Shown one piece after another: positions 15,854-23,260 of a stretch of DNA of 35,654 nucleotides; within the stretch, counting starts at the first letter, position 1; each line of letters opens with the position of its first letter. The DNA comes from Myxococcales bacterium. Lineage in GTDB: Bacteria > Myxococcota_A > Polyangia > Polyangiales > Polyangiaceae. The position numbers and the translations under genes are program-made. The notes beneath the pieces are model-generated. The model was not told where the DNA came from. It was given only the letters and a program-made list of their open reading frames with translations, and made no database searches. The stretch lies in assembly GCA_021847645.1 (NCBI GenBank), contig JAJZQG010000068.1, positions 1 to 35,654 on the forward strand, given 5' to 3'.

Positions 15854-16165
15854 ATGCAATCCGAATCCGCATCAGATGCCCGAACCGCTGGCGGCGCCTC
15901 GCCCGACTCGGCCGACGCGCCCGCCGCAGCCGCGCGCAAGCGCCGCTCCTTCTCTGTCCGCGTGGATGACGACGTCTGTGACGGTTGCGGCGTTTGCCTG
16001 TTCTTCTGCAAGCCCCTGGTGCTCGCCCAGGGCCAGGCCGTCAACCGCCGTGGCGCATGGCCGGTGAAGGTCGTGGACGAGAGTCGCTGCACCGGCTGCA
16101 AGCTGTGTGAATATGCGTGCCCGCAGCTAGCCATCTTTGCCAAGGAGGTCCCCCATGACCACTGA
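15854..16165 (+). CDS. korD: 2xFe4S ferredoxin-type subunit of 2-oxoacid:ferredoxin oxidoreductase
   Basis: 103 residues. An Ala-rich, low-complexity N-terminus (~30 residues) is followed by a ferredoxin domain with CDGCGVCLFFC and CTGCKLCEYACP, each completing a [4Fe-4S] cluster. The arrangement matches the delta subunit of archaeal-type 2-oxoacid:ferredoxin oxidoreductases. Its 3' end overlaps the alpha-subunit gene by 11 nt. It could also act as a soluble electron donor to benzoyl-CoA reductase, as the ferredoxin encoded near bcr and kor does in Thauera (recalled). Confidence 0.8.
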   Translation: MQSESASDARTAGGASPDSADAPAAAARKRRSFSVRVDDDVCDGCGVCLFFCKPLVLAQGQAVNRRGAWPVKVVDESRCTGCKLCEYACPQLAIFAKEVPHDH

Positions 16166-17321
16166 CCAATACGCCGCCCGGCAGCGCTACCTCGGCGCCA
16201 AAGCCGGCTCTCGCGTACTGATGATGGGCGACGAAGCCGCTGCGTGGGGCGCCCTGTACGCCGGCTGCGACTTCTTCGGCGGCTACCCCATCACCCCCGC
16301 ATCCGAAATCGCCGAGACCATGGCGCGCGAGCTTCCACGCGTCGGCGGCTACTACATGCAGCTCGAAGATGAAATCGCCTCGATCTCCGCGGTAATTGGC
16401 GCGGCATGGGCGGGAGGCCGCGCCATGACCGCCACCAGCGGGCCCGGCTTCTCCCTGATGCAGGAAGGCATCGGCCACGCGGTCATGACCGAGACGCCTT
16501 GCGTGATAGTCGACGTCCAGCGCTCCGGTCCCTCCACCGGACAGGCCACCAAGCCCGCCCAGGGCGATCTGATGCAAGCGCGCTGGGGCACCCACGGCGA
16601 CCACGAGATCATCGCCCTCGCGCCCTGGTCGGTCCAGGAGTCCTTCGACCTGATGCTCGACGCCTTCGCCCTGGCCGAGGCCTGGCGAACCCCCGTCGTC
16701 TTCCTGACCGACGGCGCCGTCGGACACATCCGCGAGCCCGTGGACTTCCCCGCGTTCTCGCCGGACCACATCGCCCAGCGTCGTCGCGCCCAGCGCGGCG
16801 AGACTTCCTTCGGTGGCGAGCCGGTGCCGCCCATGGCCCTGATCGGCGACCACCTCGACGTGCACATCACGGGCTCGACCCACAAGGCCAACGGGATTCG
16901 CGACGTGGACACCGAGCACGTGCACGACGTGCTCGTGCGCCGGCTCTGCAACAAGATCAGCGACAAGCGCGAGGAGCTGACGAGGCTGGACGTGCGCCAC
17001 ATGCAGGGCGCGCGCGCGGCGGTCGTGTCGTTCGGGGCGATCGCGCGGCCCGCGTTCGGCGCGGTGCAAGCGGCCCGCCGGGAAGGTTTGCCCGTCGGCT
17101 TCATCCGCCTGGTCAACCTCTGGCCTTTCCCGGGGCCGGCTCTCGAGCGCCTGCTCGCCAACGTGGACATGGTATTCGTGCCCGAAATGAACCTCGGCCA
17201 GCTATCCCGCGAAATCGAGCGCGTCGTGTCCTGTCCCGTCCACTGCCTGTCCAAGATCGGGGGCACCCCCCATCGCGTCCGCGAGATTCTCGCTCCTGTG
17301 CGGGAGGCTCTCCATGCCTGA
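16155..17321 (+). CDS. korA: 2-oxoacid:ferredoxin oxidoreductase alpha subunit (2-oxoglutarate type likely)
   Basis: 388 residues. The ATG at 16155 is preceded by AAGGAGGT, which decides the start over an upstream in-frame ATG at 16137. The N-terminal domain carries GGYPITPASEIAE and TSGPGFSLMQEGIGHA; the rest includes an HTGSTHKANG-type segment (here HITGSTHKANGI) and the domain II fold. Alpha subunits of KorAB/VorAB/IorA-like enzymes bind substrate with the TPP-carrying beta subunit. Thauera regenerates reduced ferredoxin for benzoyl-CoA reductase with a 2-oxoglutarate:ferredoxin oxidoreductase, and this gene's proximity to bcr suggests the same role. Substrate (2-oxoglutarate versus another 2-oxoacid) is not proven by sequence. 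Confidence 0.83.
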   Translation: MTTDQYAARQRYLGAKAGSRVLMMGDEAAAWGALYAGCDFFGGYPITPASEIAETMARELPRVGGYYMQLEDEIASISAVIGAAWAGGRAMTATSGPGFSLMQEGIGHAVMTETPCVIVDVQRSGPSTGQATKPAQGDLMQARWGTHGDHEIIALAPWSVQESFDLMLDAFALAEAWRTPVVFLTDGAVGHIREPVDFPAFSPDHIAQRRRAQRGETSFGGEPVPPMALIGDHLDVHITGSTHKANGIRDVDTEHVHDVLVRRLCNKISDKREELTRLDVRHMQGARAAVVSFGAIARPAFGAVQAARREGLPVGFIRLVNLWPFPGPALERLLANVDMVFVPEMNLGQLSREIERVVSCPVHCLSKIGGTPHRVREILAPVREALHA

Positions 17322-18162
17322 GACCCAGTCGCTGCCCATCAACCCCTTGCGCCGCTACGTGAGACCCGGCCTGCTGCCCACCATCTTCTGCATGGGCTGC
17401 GGCGGCGGAACCGTGCTCAACGCATTCTGCAGGGCTGTCGACGAGCTCTCCATCGACCCCCACGACATGGTCATGGTCACGGGGATCGGCTGCTCGTCCT
17501 GGATCCCCAGCCCCTACTTTCTGGCCGATACGCTCCACACCACGCACGGCCGCGCGATCGCCTTTGCCACGGGCGTTCGCATGATGTCGCCCGACCGAAA
17601 GGTCGTGGTCATCGCGGGCGACGGCGACCTCTCCGGCATCGGCGGCAATCACCTCATCCACGCCGCTCGCCGCAACATCGGCCTGACCGTCATCATGGTC
17701 AACAACTCCATCTACGGTATGACCGGCGGGCAGGTGGCGCCCACCACGCCCGAGGGAGTCACCACGACCACCACGCCGCACGGCAACATCGAGCCCCCGT
17801 TCGACGTCTCGTCCCTGGTCGCCGCGGCAGGCGCGAGCTACGTGGCCCGTTGGACCACCTATCAAGTCGTGGACCTGGTCAAGAGCTTCAAGGAGGCCCT
17901 CGCACACCCCGGCTTCGCCTTCGTCGAGGTCGTGGCCCAATGCACGACGAGCTACGGCAAGGCCGTCGGCAAGAAGAACGCCGCCGACTTTCTTCAAGAC
18001 TACAAGGCCCGCTCCGTGCGCGTCGCCAAGGCAGCGACCATGGCGCCCGAGCAGCTGGACGGCAAGATCGTCGTGGGCACGCTCAAGAACGTCGTCAAGC
18101 CCGAGTACAGTGCCCGGCTTCGCGCGCAAGTCGCGGGCCTGTGTTCCCCCTCCCGAGCATGA
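17314..18162 (+). CDS. korB: 2-oxoacid:ferredoxin oxidoreductase beta subunit (TPP-binding)
   Basis: 282 residues; ATG at 17314 with GGGAGG upstream, overlapping the alpha gene by 8 nt. It opens with RPGLLPTIFCMGCGGG, containing a CxxC-type cluster region. It carries GIGCSSWI, and the TPP motif runs from GDGDLSGIGGNH to NNSIYGMTGGQ. The length and motifs are those of KorB/VorB beta subunits. It decarboxylates a 2-oxoacid on TPP and passes electrons to ferredoxin, forming acyl-CoA. Oxidising 2-oxoglutarate from the citric acid cycle would couple acetyl-CoA oxidation to production of the low-potential electrons needed for ring reduction. Confidence 0.86.
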   Translation: MPETQSLPINPLRRYVRPGLLPTIFCMGCGGGTVLNAFCRAVDELSIDPHDMVMVTGIGCSSWIPSPYFLADTLHTTHGRAIAFATGVRMMSPDRKVVVIAGDGDLSGIGGNHLIHAARRNIGLTVIMVNNSIYGMTGGQVAPTTPEGVTTTTTPHGNIEPPFDVSSLVAAAGASYVARWTTYQVVDLVKSFKEALAHPGFAFVEVVAQCTTSYGKAVGKKNAADFLQDYKARSVRVAKAATMAPEQLDGKIVVGTLKNVVKPEYSARLRAQVAGLCSPSRA

Positions 18163-18173
18163 CAGGAGCTCCC

Positions 18174-18704
18174 ATGCAGACAACGACTACTGTGCGCTTT
18201 GCAGGATTCGGCGGCCAGGGAATCGTCCGCGCGGGCGAGATTGTCGCTGCCGCCGCCCTGGCCGAGGGCAAACAGGTGCTCCAGGCGCAGTCCTACGGAA
18301 GCTCGGCCCGCGGAGGGCTTTGCACCACTGACGTCACGGTCGGCAGCGGCCTGATTGTCGACGTCGAGGCCGATACGCTCGACGTGCTCGTGGCGTTGAG
18401 CCAGGACTCGTGCAACCACTTCCAGCCGATGCTCGCGCCGTCGGGCACCTTCATCTACGACTCGGACCTGGTCACCGCGCCGGATCGCGCCGGCGCGCGG
18501 GGCGTGCGCGCGACCCACATCGCCTCGTCCCAGCTCGGCCGCGCCATCGTGACCAACATGGTCGTGCTCGGCTTTTTCGGTGCGGCCACCGGCTTGCTCC
18601 GGCGTGAGACGCTGGAGGGCGCGATTCGATCGCACGTGCCCCGAGGCACGGACAGCCTCAACCTCAAGGCGTTCTCGCTGGGTTGGGACCTCGCCCTGGG
18701 GTGA
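18174..18704 (+). CDS. korC: 2-oxoacid:ferredoxin oxidoreductase gamma subunit
   Basis: 176 residues from the ATG at 18174, which has AGGAG 5 nt upstream; an in-frame ATG at 18159 overlaps the previous stop but lacks that spacing. FAGFGGQGIVRAGEIVAAAA and SYGSSARGG are the hallmark gamma-subunit motifs. It completes a delta-alpha-beta-gamma gene order with overlapping or nearly abutting genes, so the enzyme is likely a stable four-subunit complex rather than the two-subunit KorAB of Thauera. It is the last rightward gene; the opposing dch gene ends 82 nt away. Confidence 0.87.
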   Translation: MQTTTTVRFAGFGGQGIVRAGEIVAAAALAEGKQVLQAQSYGSSARGGLCTTDVTVGSGLIVDVEADTLDVLVALSQDSCNHFQPMLAPSGTFIYDSDLVTAPDRAGARGVRATHIASSQLGRAIVTNMVVLGFFGAATGLLRRETLEGAIRSHVPRGTDSLNLKAFSLGWDLALG

Positions 18705-18707
18705 GGA

Positions 18708-18777
18708 CAACGCAGAGCCACAGAGCCACCGAGATCTACAGGTCTTTGGGTTTCTGAATTCCTGCGCCTCTGTGTTG
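18708..18777. repeat. Inverted repeat between convergent operons
   Basis: Arms CAACGCAGAG (18708-18717) and CTCTGTGTTG (18768-18777) pair 9 of 10, with one G-T, around a 50-nt loop that contains a further CACAGAGCC copy. It fills the gap between korC and dch and can serve as a bidirectional terminator. Its CGCAGAG/CTCTGTG composition resembles short dispersed intergenic repeats seen in several high-GC bacterial genomes (from memory). Confidence 0.5.
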
Positions 18778-18786
18778 AATTCTTGC

Positions 18787-19557
18787 CTAGGAGTGGGTCC
18801 AGGCGGGCTTGCGCTTCTCGAGGAACGAGGCGATCCCCTCGTTGGCGTCGTGGGTGGCCATGAGCTGGTCGACGTAGAGCCGCTCCATCACGGGCAGATC
18901 GACACGCAACGCTTCGTGTAGACGGTGGCGAGAGGCGCGCAGCGCGAGGCGCAGCGACGAGGCGCTCTTGGGAGCGAGCTCGCGGCTCGCCCAGGATTCA
19001 AGCTCGGCGACGGGGTCCTCGCAAATCCGGTCGACCAACCCGAGGGTGTGGGCCTCTTCGCATGTGACGTTGCGGCCTGTCAGGTTGATGTCGTCCGCCG
19101 CCGACTGGCCCACTTTGAAGGGCAGGATGACCGACGCGACGGGCGGCAGCACGCCCAGCTGGATCTCGGGCTGGGCGAAGACGGCCTTGGGGTGGGCGAA
19201 GACGAGATTGCAGAACATGGCGAACTCCATGCCCCCGCCCAAGCACCTGCCGTGCACCGCAGCCACCGTCGGGATGGCCAGGTCCACCAGGCGCAGGAAC
19301 ATACCATGGAAGCTTGCGATCATGGCCGGGGCCTGCTCGCGCACGTGCTCGGCCACGCTGGCCCCGAAGCTGAAGTGCCCGCCAGCGCCGCTGAACGCGA
19401 TGAGCTTGAGCTCTCGTCGCGCCTTGTACGACTCGAGCTCCTGCCCGATCTCCGACATCATCGCGGCATCGAGCACGTTGCCCTTGGGCGAGTCGAGCAC
19501 GATGTGCACGGCTTCGCCGTCGAGCAGGGGCTGCACTCTTATCTTGGAATAGCCCAT
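18787..19557 (-). CDS. dch: Cyclohexa-1,5-diene-1-carbonyl-CoA hydratase
   Basis: 256 residues. It is a crotonase-fold protein with LDSPKGNVLDAAMM, an oxyanion-hole segment AFSGAGGHFSFGASVAEH, and GRCLGGGMEFAMFCNLVFAH followed by FAQPEIQLGVLPPVAS. This pattern (SPKGNVLD, HFSFGASVAEH, QPEIQLGVLPP) is characteristic of Dch/BamR rather than general enoyl-CoA hydratases. It adds water to the dienoyl-CoA made by benzoyl-CoA reductase, giving 6-hydroxycyclohex-1-ene-1-carbonyl-CoA. It lies 10 nt downstream of oah and is the last gene of the bcr operon. Both of its product-consuming partners (Had, Oah) are in the window. Confidence 0.93.
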   Translation of the reverse strand: MGYSKIRVQPLLDGEAVHIVLDSPKGNVLDAAMMSEIGQELESYKARRELKLIAFSGAGGHFSFGASVAEHVREQAPAMIASFHGMFLRLVDLAIPTVAAVHGRCLGGGMEFAMFCNLVFAHPKAVFAQPEIQLGVLPPVASVILPFKVGQSAADDINLTGRNVTCEEAHTLGLVDRICEDPVAELESWASRELAPKSASSLRLALRASRHRLHEALRVDLPVMERLYVDQLMATHDANEGIASFLEKRKPAWTHS

Positions 19558-19567
19558 CGTGCGCCTC

Positions 19568-20650
19568 TCACTTGTACTGGGGGGAGATCGCGCGGATGAG
19601 CTCTTCGTCCCAGGGATGGGCTTCGGCGAGCATGCGCCGCATCTTGACGAAGTCCACCTCCCGGTTGTCCTTCGGGCCCGAGTTGAAGGCTTGGAATCCC
19701 GCCTTGGCCTCGCCCATCATGTTCAGGCCGAGCCACTCCCGATTCGACTCCGCGTTCTGGTGCCAGTGCTCCAGCTTGAACTTGCGCAGGCTGCCGATGG
19801 TCTTCATCGTGCAGCCCGGGAAGGTCGCCAGCAGCTTTCCGCACAGCCGCTCGACGGCCTCGTCCAGCAGGCTCAGGTCCATCGTGCCCTTCTTGACCAG
19901 CTCCTTGCCCTTGGCCAGCGCCTCACCCGTCTTGGGCTCGCCGAGCACGATCCGGCCGAACTCGTCCACCCACCGGTCCGTGATCACCAGCGGATTGGGA
20001 ACGAACTTGCCGTCGACCTTGAGCGCGGGCACGATCTCGCTGACCATCCCCAACCGGTAGGCCTGGTGGGCGCTCCACGGCTCGCACAGCGTGCAGCCGA
20101 CCATCGCGTTCTCGATACCTACATACAGCGGCAGGAAGTCCGTCGCCCCGCCGTCCGGCGCCGAGCCGTGCTTGGGGCCGGCCTGGCCGAACTTCGCCAT
20201 GTCCTGCGCGATGGCGTAGTCGCAGGCCATGCCGATCTCCTGGCCTCCGCCGATTCGCATGCCGTTGACCCGGCACACGACCGGCTTGTCCGCGATGAGC
20301 AGCCCGGTGACCATGTCGTTGAACAGCCGCATGTACTGCCGATACTCGGGGGGATTGCCGGCGTAGTACTCGGCATACTCCTTCGTATTGCCTCCGGTGC
20401 AGAACGCCTTGTCCCCTACCGCCGTGAAGACGATGCAGTTGACGCTGCGCTCGTTGGAGGCCTTTCGCAGCGCCAGAATCACCGACTTCACCATGTCCGT
20501 GGTGTACGAGTTGTACTGCGTGGGGTTGTCCAGCCAGATCCACGCGTTGTGGAGACCTTCCGCCGGCTCGCCCTTCGCGGTCTTGGCCACGCGAAGCTCG
20601 TAGCGCACCCCCTGGAACTCCTTGATGTCGACGATATCGTGGTTCTTCAT
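19568..20650 (-). CDS. oah: 6-Oxocyclohex-1-ene-1-carbonyl-CoA hydrolase (ring opening)
   Basis: 360 residues; ATG at 20650 with AAGGAG 7 nt upstream. It contains the diagnostic segment GGNTKEYAEYYAGNPPEYRQ, followed by YMRLFNDMV, and then GMRIGGGQEIGMACDYA and GPKHGSAPDGGATDF. These are the conserved blocks used to detect bamA/oah genes in anaerobic aromatic degraders. The enzyme adds two waters and opens the ring to 3-hydroxypimelyl-CoA. Its presence places the organism on the Thauera/Geobacter/Syntrophus version of the pathway, not the Rhodopseudomonas (cyclohexanecarboxyl) variant. It is in the bcr operon between gcdH and dch. Confidence 0.96.
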   Translation of the reverse strand: MKNHDIVDIKEFQGVRYELRVAKTAKGEPAEGLHNAWIWLDNPTQYNSYTTDMVKSVILALRKASNERSVNCIVFTAVGDKAFCTGGNTKEYAEYYAGNPPEYRQYMRLFNDMVTGLLIADKPVVCRVNGMRIGGGQEIGMACDYAIAQDMAKFGQAGPKHGSAPDGGATDFLPLYVGIENAMVGCTLCEPWSAHQAYRLGMVSEIVPALKVDGKFVPNPLVITDRWVDEFGRIVLGEPKTGEALAKGKELVKKGTMDLSLLDEAVERLCGKLLATFPGCTMKTIGSLRKFKLEHWHQNAESNREWLGLNMMGEAKAGFQAFNSGPKDNREVDFVKMRRMLAEAHPWDEELIRAISPQYK

Positions 20651-20737
20651 GACTGGTCTCCTTCCGCCCGCTCCCCCGTCGCGCCCGCGATCGGTTGCCC
20701 GGGCCCCTCTGCTCTCGAGCTGCTTCCGGCCGACCCG

Positions 20738-21910
20738 TCAACCGCGCAGGCCGTCCAGTCCCGTGATCTCCCTGCCGATGATCAGCTTGTGGATGTCATC
20801 GGTCCCCTCGTAGGTGAATACCGACTCCAGGTTCAGCATGTGCCGGATGACCGGGTAGCTGTCCACGGTTCCGTTGGCCCCCAGCATGTCCCGCGCCATG
20901 CGCGCGATCTGCAGCGCCCAATACACGTTGTTCTGCTTCGCCATGCTCACATGCACGTGCCGCAGCGTGCCCTTTTCCTTCAGCGTGCCCATCCGGTGAG
21001 CCAGCAGCTGGGCCTTGGTGATCTCCGTCAGCATCAACACCAGCTTCTGCTGCACCAGCTGGTAGGTGCCAATCGGCTTGCCGAACGCCACCCGATCCAG
21101 CACGTAGGCTCGCGCCGTGTCGTAGCAGCATATCGCCGCACCGATCGCGCCCCACGCGATGCCGTAGCGCGCCTGGTTCAGGCACGACAGCGGCCCCGAC
21201 AGCCCGCTCGCTCCCGGCAGCTGCGCCGACGCCTCTACCCGGCAGTCGTCGAACGCCAGCTCGCTCGTCACCGACGCCCTCAGGCCGAACTTGCCTTCGA
21301 TGTTGCGCGCGGTGAACCCCGGTGTGCCCTTCTCTATGAGAAACCCGCGGATGCTTTCCGGTCCCTCGGCCGTGCGCGCCCAGACCACCGCCACGTCCGC
21401 CACCGTCCCGTTGGTGATCCACATCTTCGCGCCGTCGATCACCCAGCTCTCACCGTCGCGACGAGCCTTGGTGATCATCCGGCCGGGATCCGATCCGGAG
21501 TCGGGCTCCGTGAGCCCGAAGCAGCCGATCGCCTCGCCGCGTGCCATCGCCGGGAGCCAACGCTGCTTCTGCTGCTCGGTGCCGTACTTCCAGATCGGGT
21601 ACATCACCAGGGAGTTCTGCACGCTTGCGAACGACCTGAGGCCGGAGTCGCCGTACTCCAGCTCCTGCATCATCAGGCCGTAGACGATGTTGTTCATCCC
21701 GGCGCAGCCGTAGCCGGTCAGATTGACGCCGAAGACACCCAGCTCCGCCAGCTCCGGCACGATCTCCATCGGGAACGTGCCCTTGCGGAAATGCTCCTGG
21801 ACCAGCGGCGAGAATCGCTCGCGCACGAACCGGCGAACCGAGTCGCGCGCAAGCTGCTCCTCTTCCGTCAACATCCCATTCAGATCGAACAAGTCCGTGC
21901 CTTCGTACAC
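20738..21910 (-). CDS. gcdH: Glutaryl-CoA dehydrogenase (decarboxylating type)
   Basis: 390 residues from the GTG at 21910-21908, which has AGGAG 8 nt upstream; an in-frame GTG at 21934 lacks a site. It is an acyl-CoA dehydrogenase with TGYGCAGMNN, ELEYGDSGLRSFASVQ, FGLTEPDSGSDP, and the catalytic Glu in VFTYEGTDDIH. The Glu, Arg and Ser corresponding to human GCDH Glu87, Arg94 and Ser98, which bind the substrate carboxylate and support decarboxylation, are all kept. It converts glutaryl-CoA to crotonyl-CoA and CO2, passing electrons to ETF, which is not encoded here. It follows the thiolase gene in the bcr operon. Confidence 0.93.
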   Translation of the reverse strand: MYEGTDLFDLNGMLTEEEQLARDSVRRFVRERFSPLVQEHFRKGTFPMEIVPELAELGVFGVNLTGYGCAGMNNIVYGLMMQELEYGDSGLRSFASVQNSLVMYPIWKYGTEQQKQRWLPAMARGEAIGCFGLTEPDSGSDPGRMITKARRDGESWVIDGAKMWITNGTVADVAVVWARTAEGPESIRGFLIEKGTPGFTARNIEGKFGLRASVTSELAFDDCRVEASAQLPGASGLSGPLSCLNQARYGIAWGAIGAAICCYDTARAYVLDRVAFGKPIGTYQLVQQKLVLMLTEITKAQLLAHRMGTLKEKGTLRHVHVSMAKQNNVYWALQIARMARDMLGANGTVDSYPVIRHMLNLESVFTYEGTDDIHKLIIGREITGLDGLRG

Positions 21911-21955
21911 CTGATCCGCTCCTGGTTGCTCCACGCCGGGATGAGGCCCCGACGC

Positions 21956-23242
21956 TCAGTGGAGCGCGGATTCGAGCACGAGGGTAATGCCCTGTCCACC
22001 GCCAATGCACATCGTCACCACCCCCCAACGCTTCTTCGTACGACGCAGGGCGTAGGCGCACGTGATCGTCAGAATCGCTCCCGTGGCGCCCAGCGGGTGC
22101 CCCATCGCGATCGCATTGCCCATCGGGTTGACCTTCTCCGGGTCGATTCCCATCTTCTCGAAGTCGTGGATGCACGCCAGAGCCTGCGGCGCGAATGCCT
22201 CGTTGATCTCCACATGGTCCACGTCCTTGCCCTGGATCCCGGCTTGCGCCAGGGCCTTGCGCGTCGCGGGCACCGGGCCCCAGCCCATGATCTTCGGGTC
22301 GCAAGCAGCCACGCCGAATCCCGCGATACGAGCCAGCGGCTTGAGCCCGTGCTTCTGCGCGTCCGCTTGCTTGGCAATCACCATCGCGGCCGCGCCGTCC
22401 ACGACCGCGCTCGCGTTGCCCGCCGTGATGATCCCTCCCGCCTCGAACGCCGGGAACAGCCCCGACATCGCCTCCAGGCTCGCTTCCTCCAGGATGTGCG
22501 TATCGTACTTGACCGTGATCGGATCCGACGCACCGTCGCGCCGCACCTGCACGGCTACGAGCTCCTCGTCGAACCAGCCGGCGTCGCGCGCCTTCTTGGC
22601 ATTCACCTGGGATCGGTAGCCGAACAGGTCGGCCTGCTCTCGCGTAATCTTGTAGCGGCGCCCGAGCTCCTCGGCGGTGTTCGCCATGGACATCTTCGCG
22701 CTCGGGTCATAGAGCCCCGAGAGCATCATGTCGTGCAGGTGCGTCTCCGGGGGAAGCTTGTGGGCCGAGACCGGACCGTACTTCTGCACCGACGCGCCCA
22801 CCTTCTTTCCGCGATAGTCATACAGGCAGAAGGGGTATTGCATGCTCTCGGCGCCGCCCACCACGGTGAAGGGCCTCGCTTCGTCGTGCCGCAGCCCCGC
22901 CAACATCATCTCGGCCCCCACCGAGATGGCCTCGGCGCCGCTGCCGCAGATCCGAGCCACCGTCAGCGCCGGGACGTCGTCCGGCAAGCCGCCGCGCCAG
23001 CGCATGCCCTGCGCCCCGTAGATCGAGTCGCGATGACTGTGCTGCGCCATGCCCATCACCACGTGGCCGATGAGCTCGCGGTCGACGGGCGTGTGCTCGA
23101 GCGCCGCCTTGATGGCCATTCCACCCAGGTGCGTGGTGCTGAATCGCGAGAACAGCCCGGGCTCCTTGTTGTTGAACAGGATGTCGGCGCGGGGCAGCCG
23201 CCGGGCGCCGTCCAGAATCACAATCGACGTATCACGTGCCAT
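21956..23242 (-). CDS. Acetyl-CoA acyltransferase (thiolase, FadA branch)
   Basis: 428 residues; ATG at 23242 with GGAGG 5 nt upstream. Catalytic motifs: nucleophilic Cys in RICGSGAEA, His in GHPLGATG, acid/base Cys in MCIGGGQG, and NEAFAPQ. It is a biosynthetic/degradative-type thiolase distinct from the SCP2-type enzyme at 14067. Within the pathway it would cleave 3-oxopimelyl-CoA to glutaryl-CoA plus acetyl-CoA, and also acetoacetyl-CoA to two acetyl-CoA. It sits 18 nt downstream of the HAD-crotonase fusion and before gcdH, consistent with these steps. One enzyme doing both cleavages is an inference. Confidence 0.9.
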   Translation of the reverse strand: MARDTSIVILDGARRLPRADILFNNKEPGLFSRFSTTHLGGMAIKAALEHTPVDRELIGHVVMGMAQHSHRDSIYGAQGMRWRGGLPDDVPALTVARICGSGAEAISVGAEMMLAGLRHDEARPFTVVGGAESMQYPFCLYDYRGKKVGASVQKYGPVSAHKLPPETHLHDMMLSGLYDPSAKMSMANTAEELGRRYKITREQADLFGYRSQVNAKKARDAGWFDEELVAVQVRRDGASDPITVKYDTHILEEASLEAMSGLFPAFEAGGIITAGNASAVVDGAAAMVIAKQADAQKHGLKPLARIAGFGVAACDPKIMGWGPVPATRKALAQAGIQGKDVDHVEINEAFAPQALACIHDFEKMGIDPEKVNPMGNAIAMGHPLGATGAILTITCAYALRRTKKRWGVVTMCIGGGQGITLVLESALH

Positions 23243-23260
23243 GTCCGCCTCCGTTTGCCG

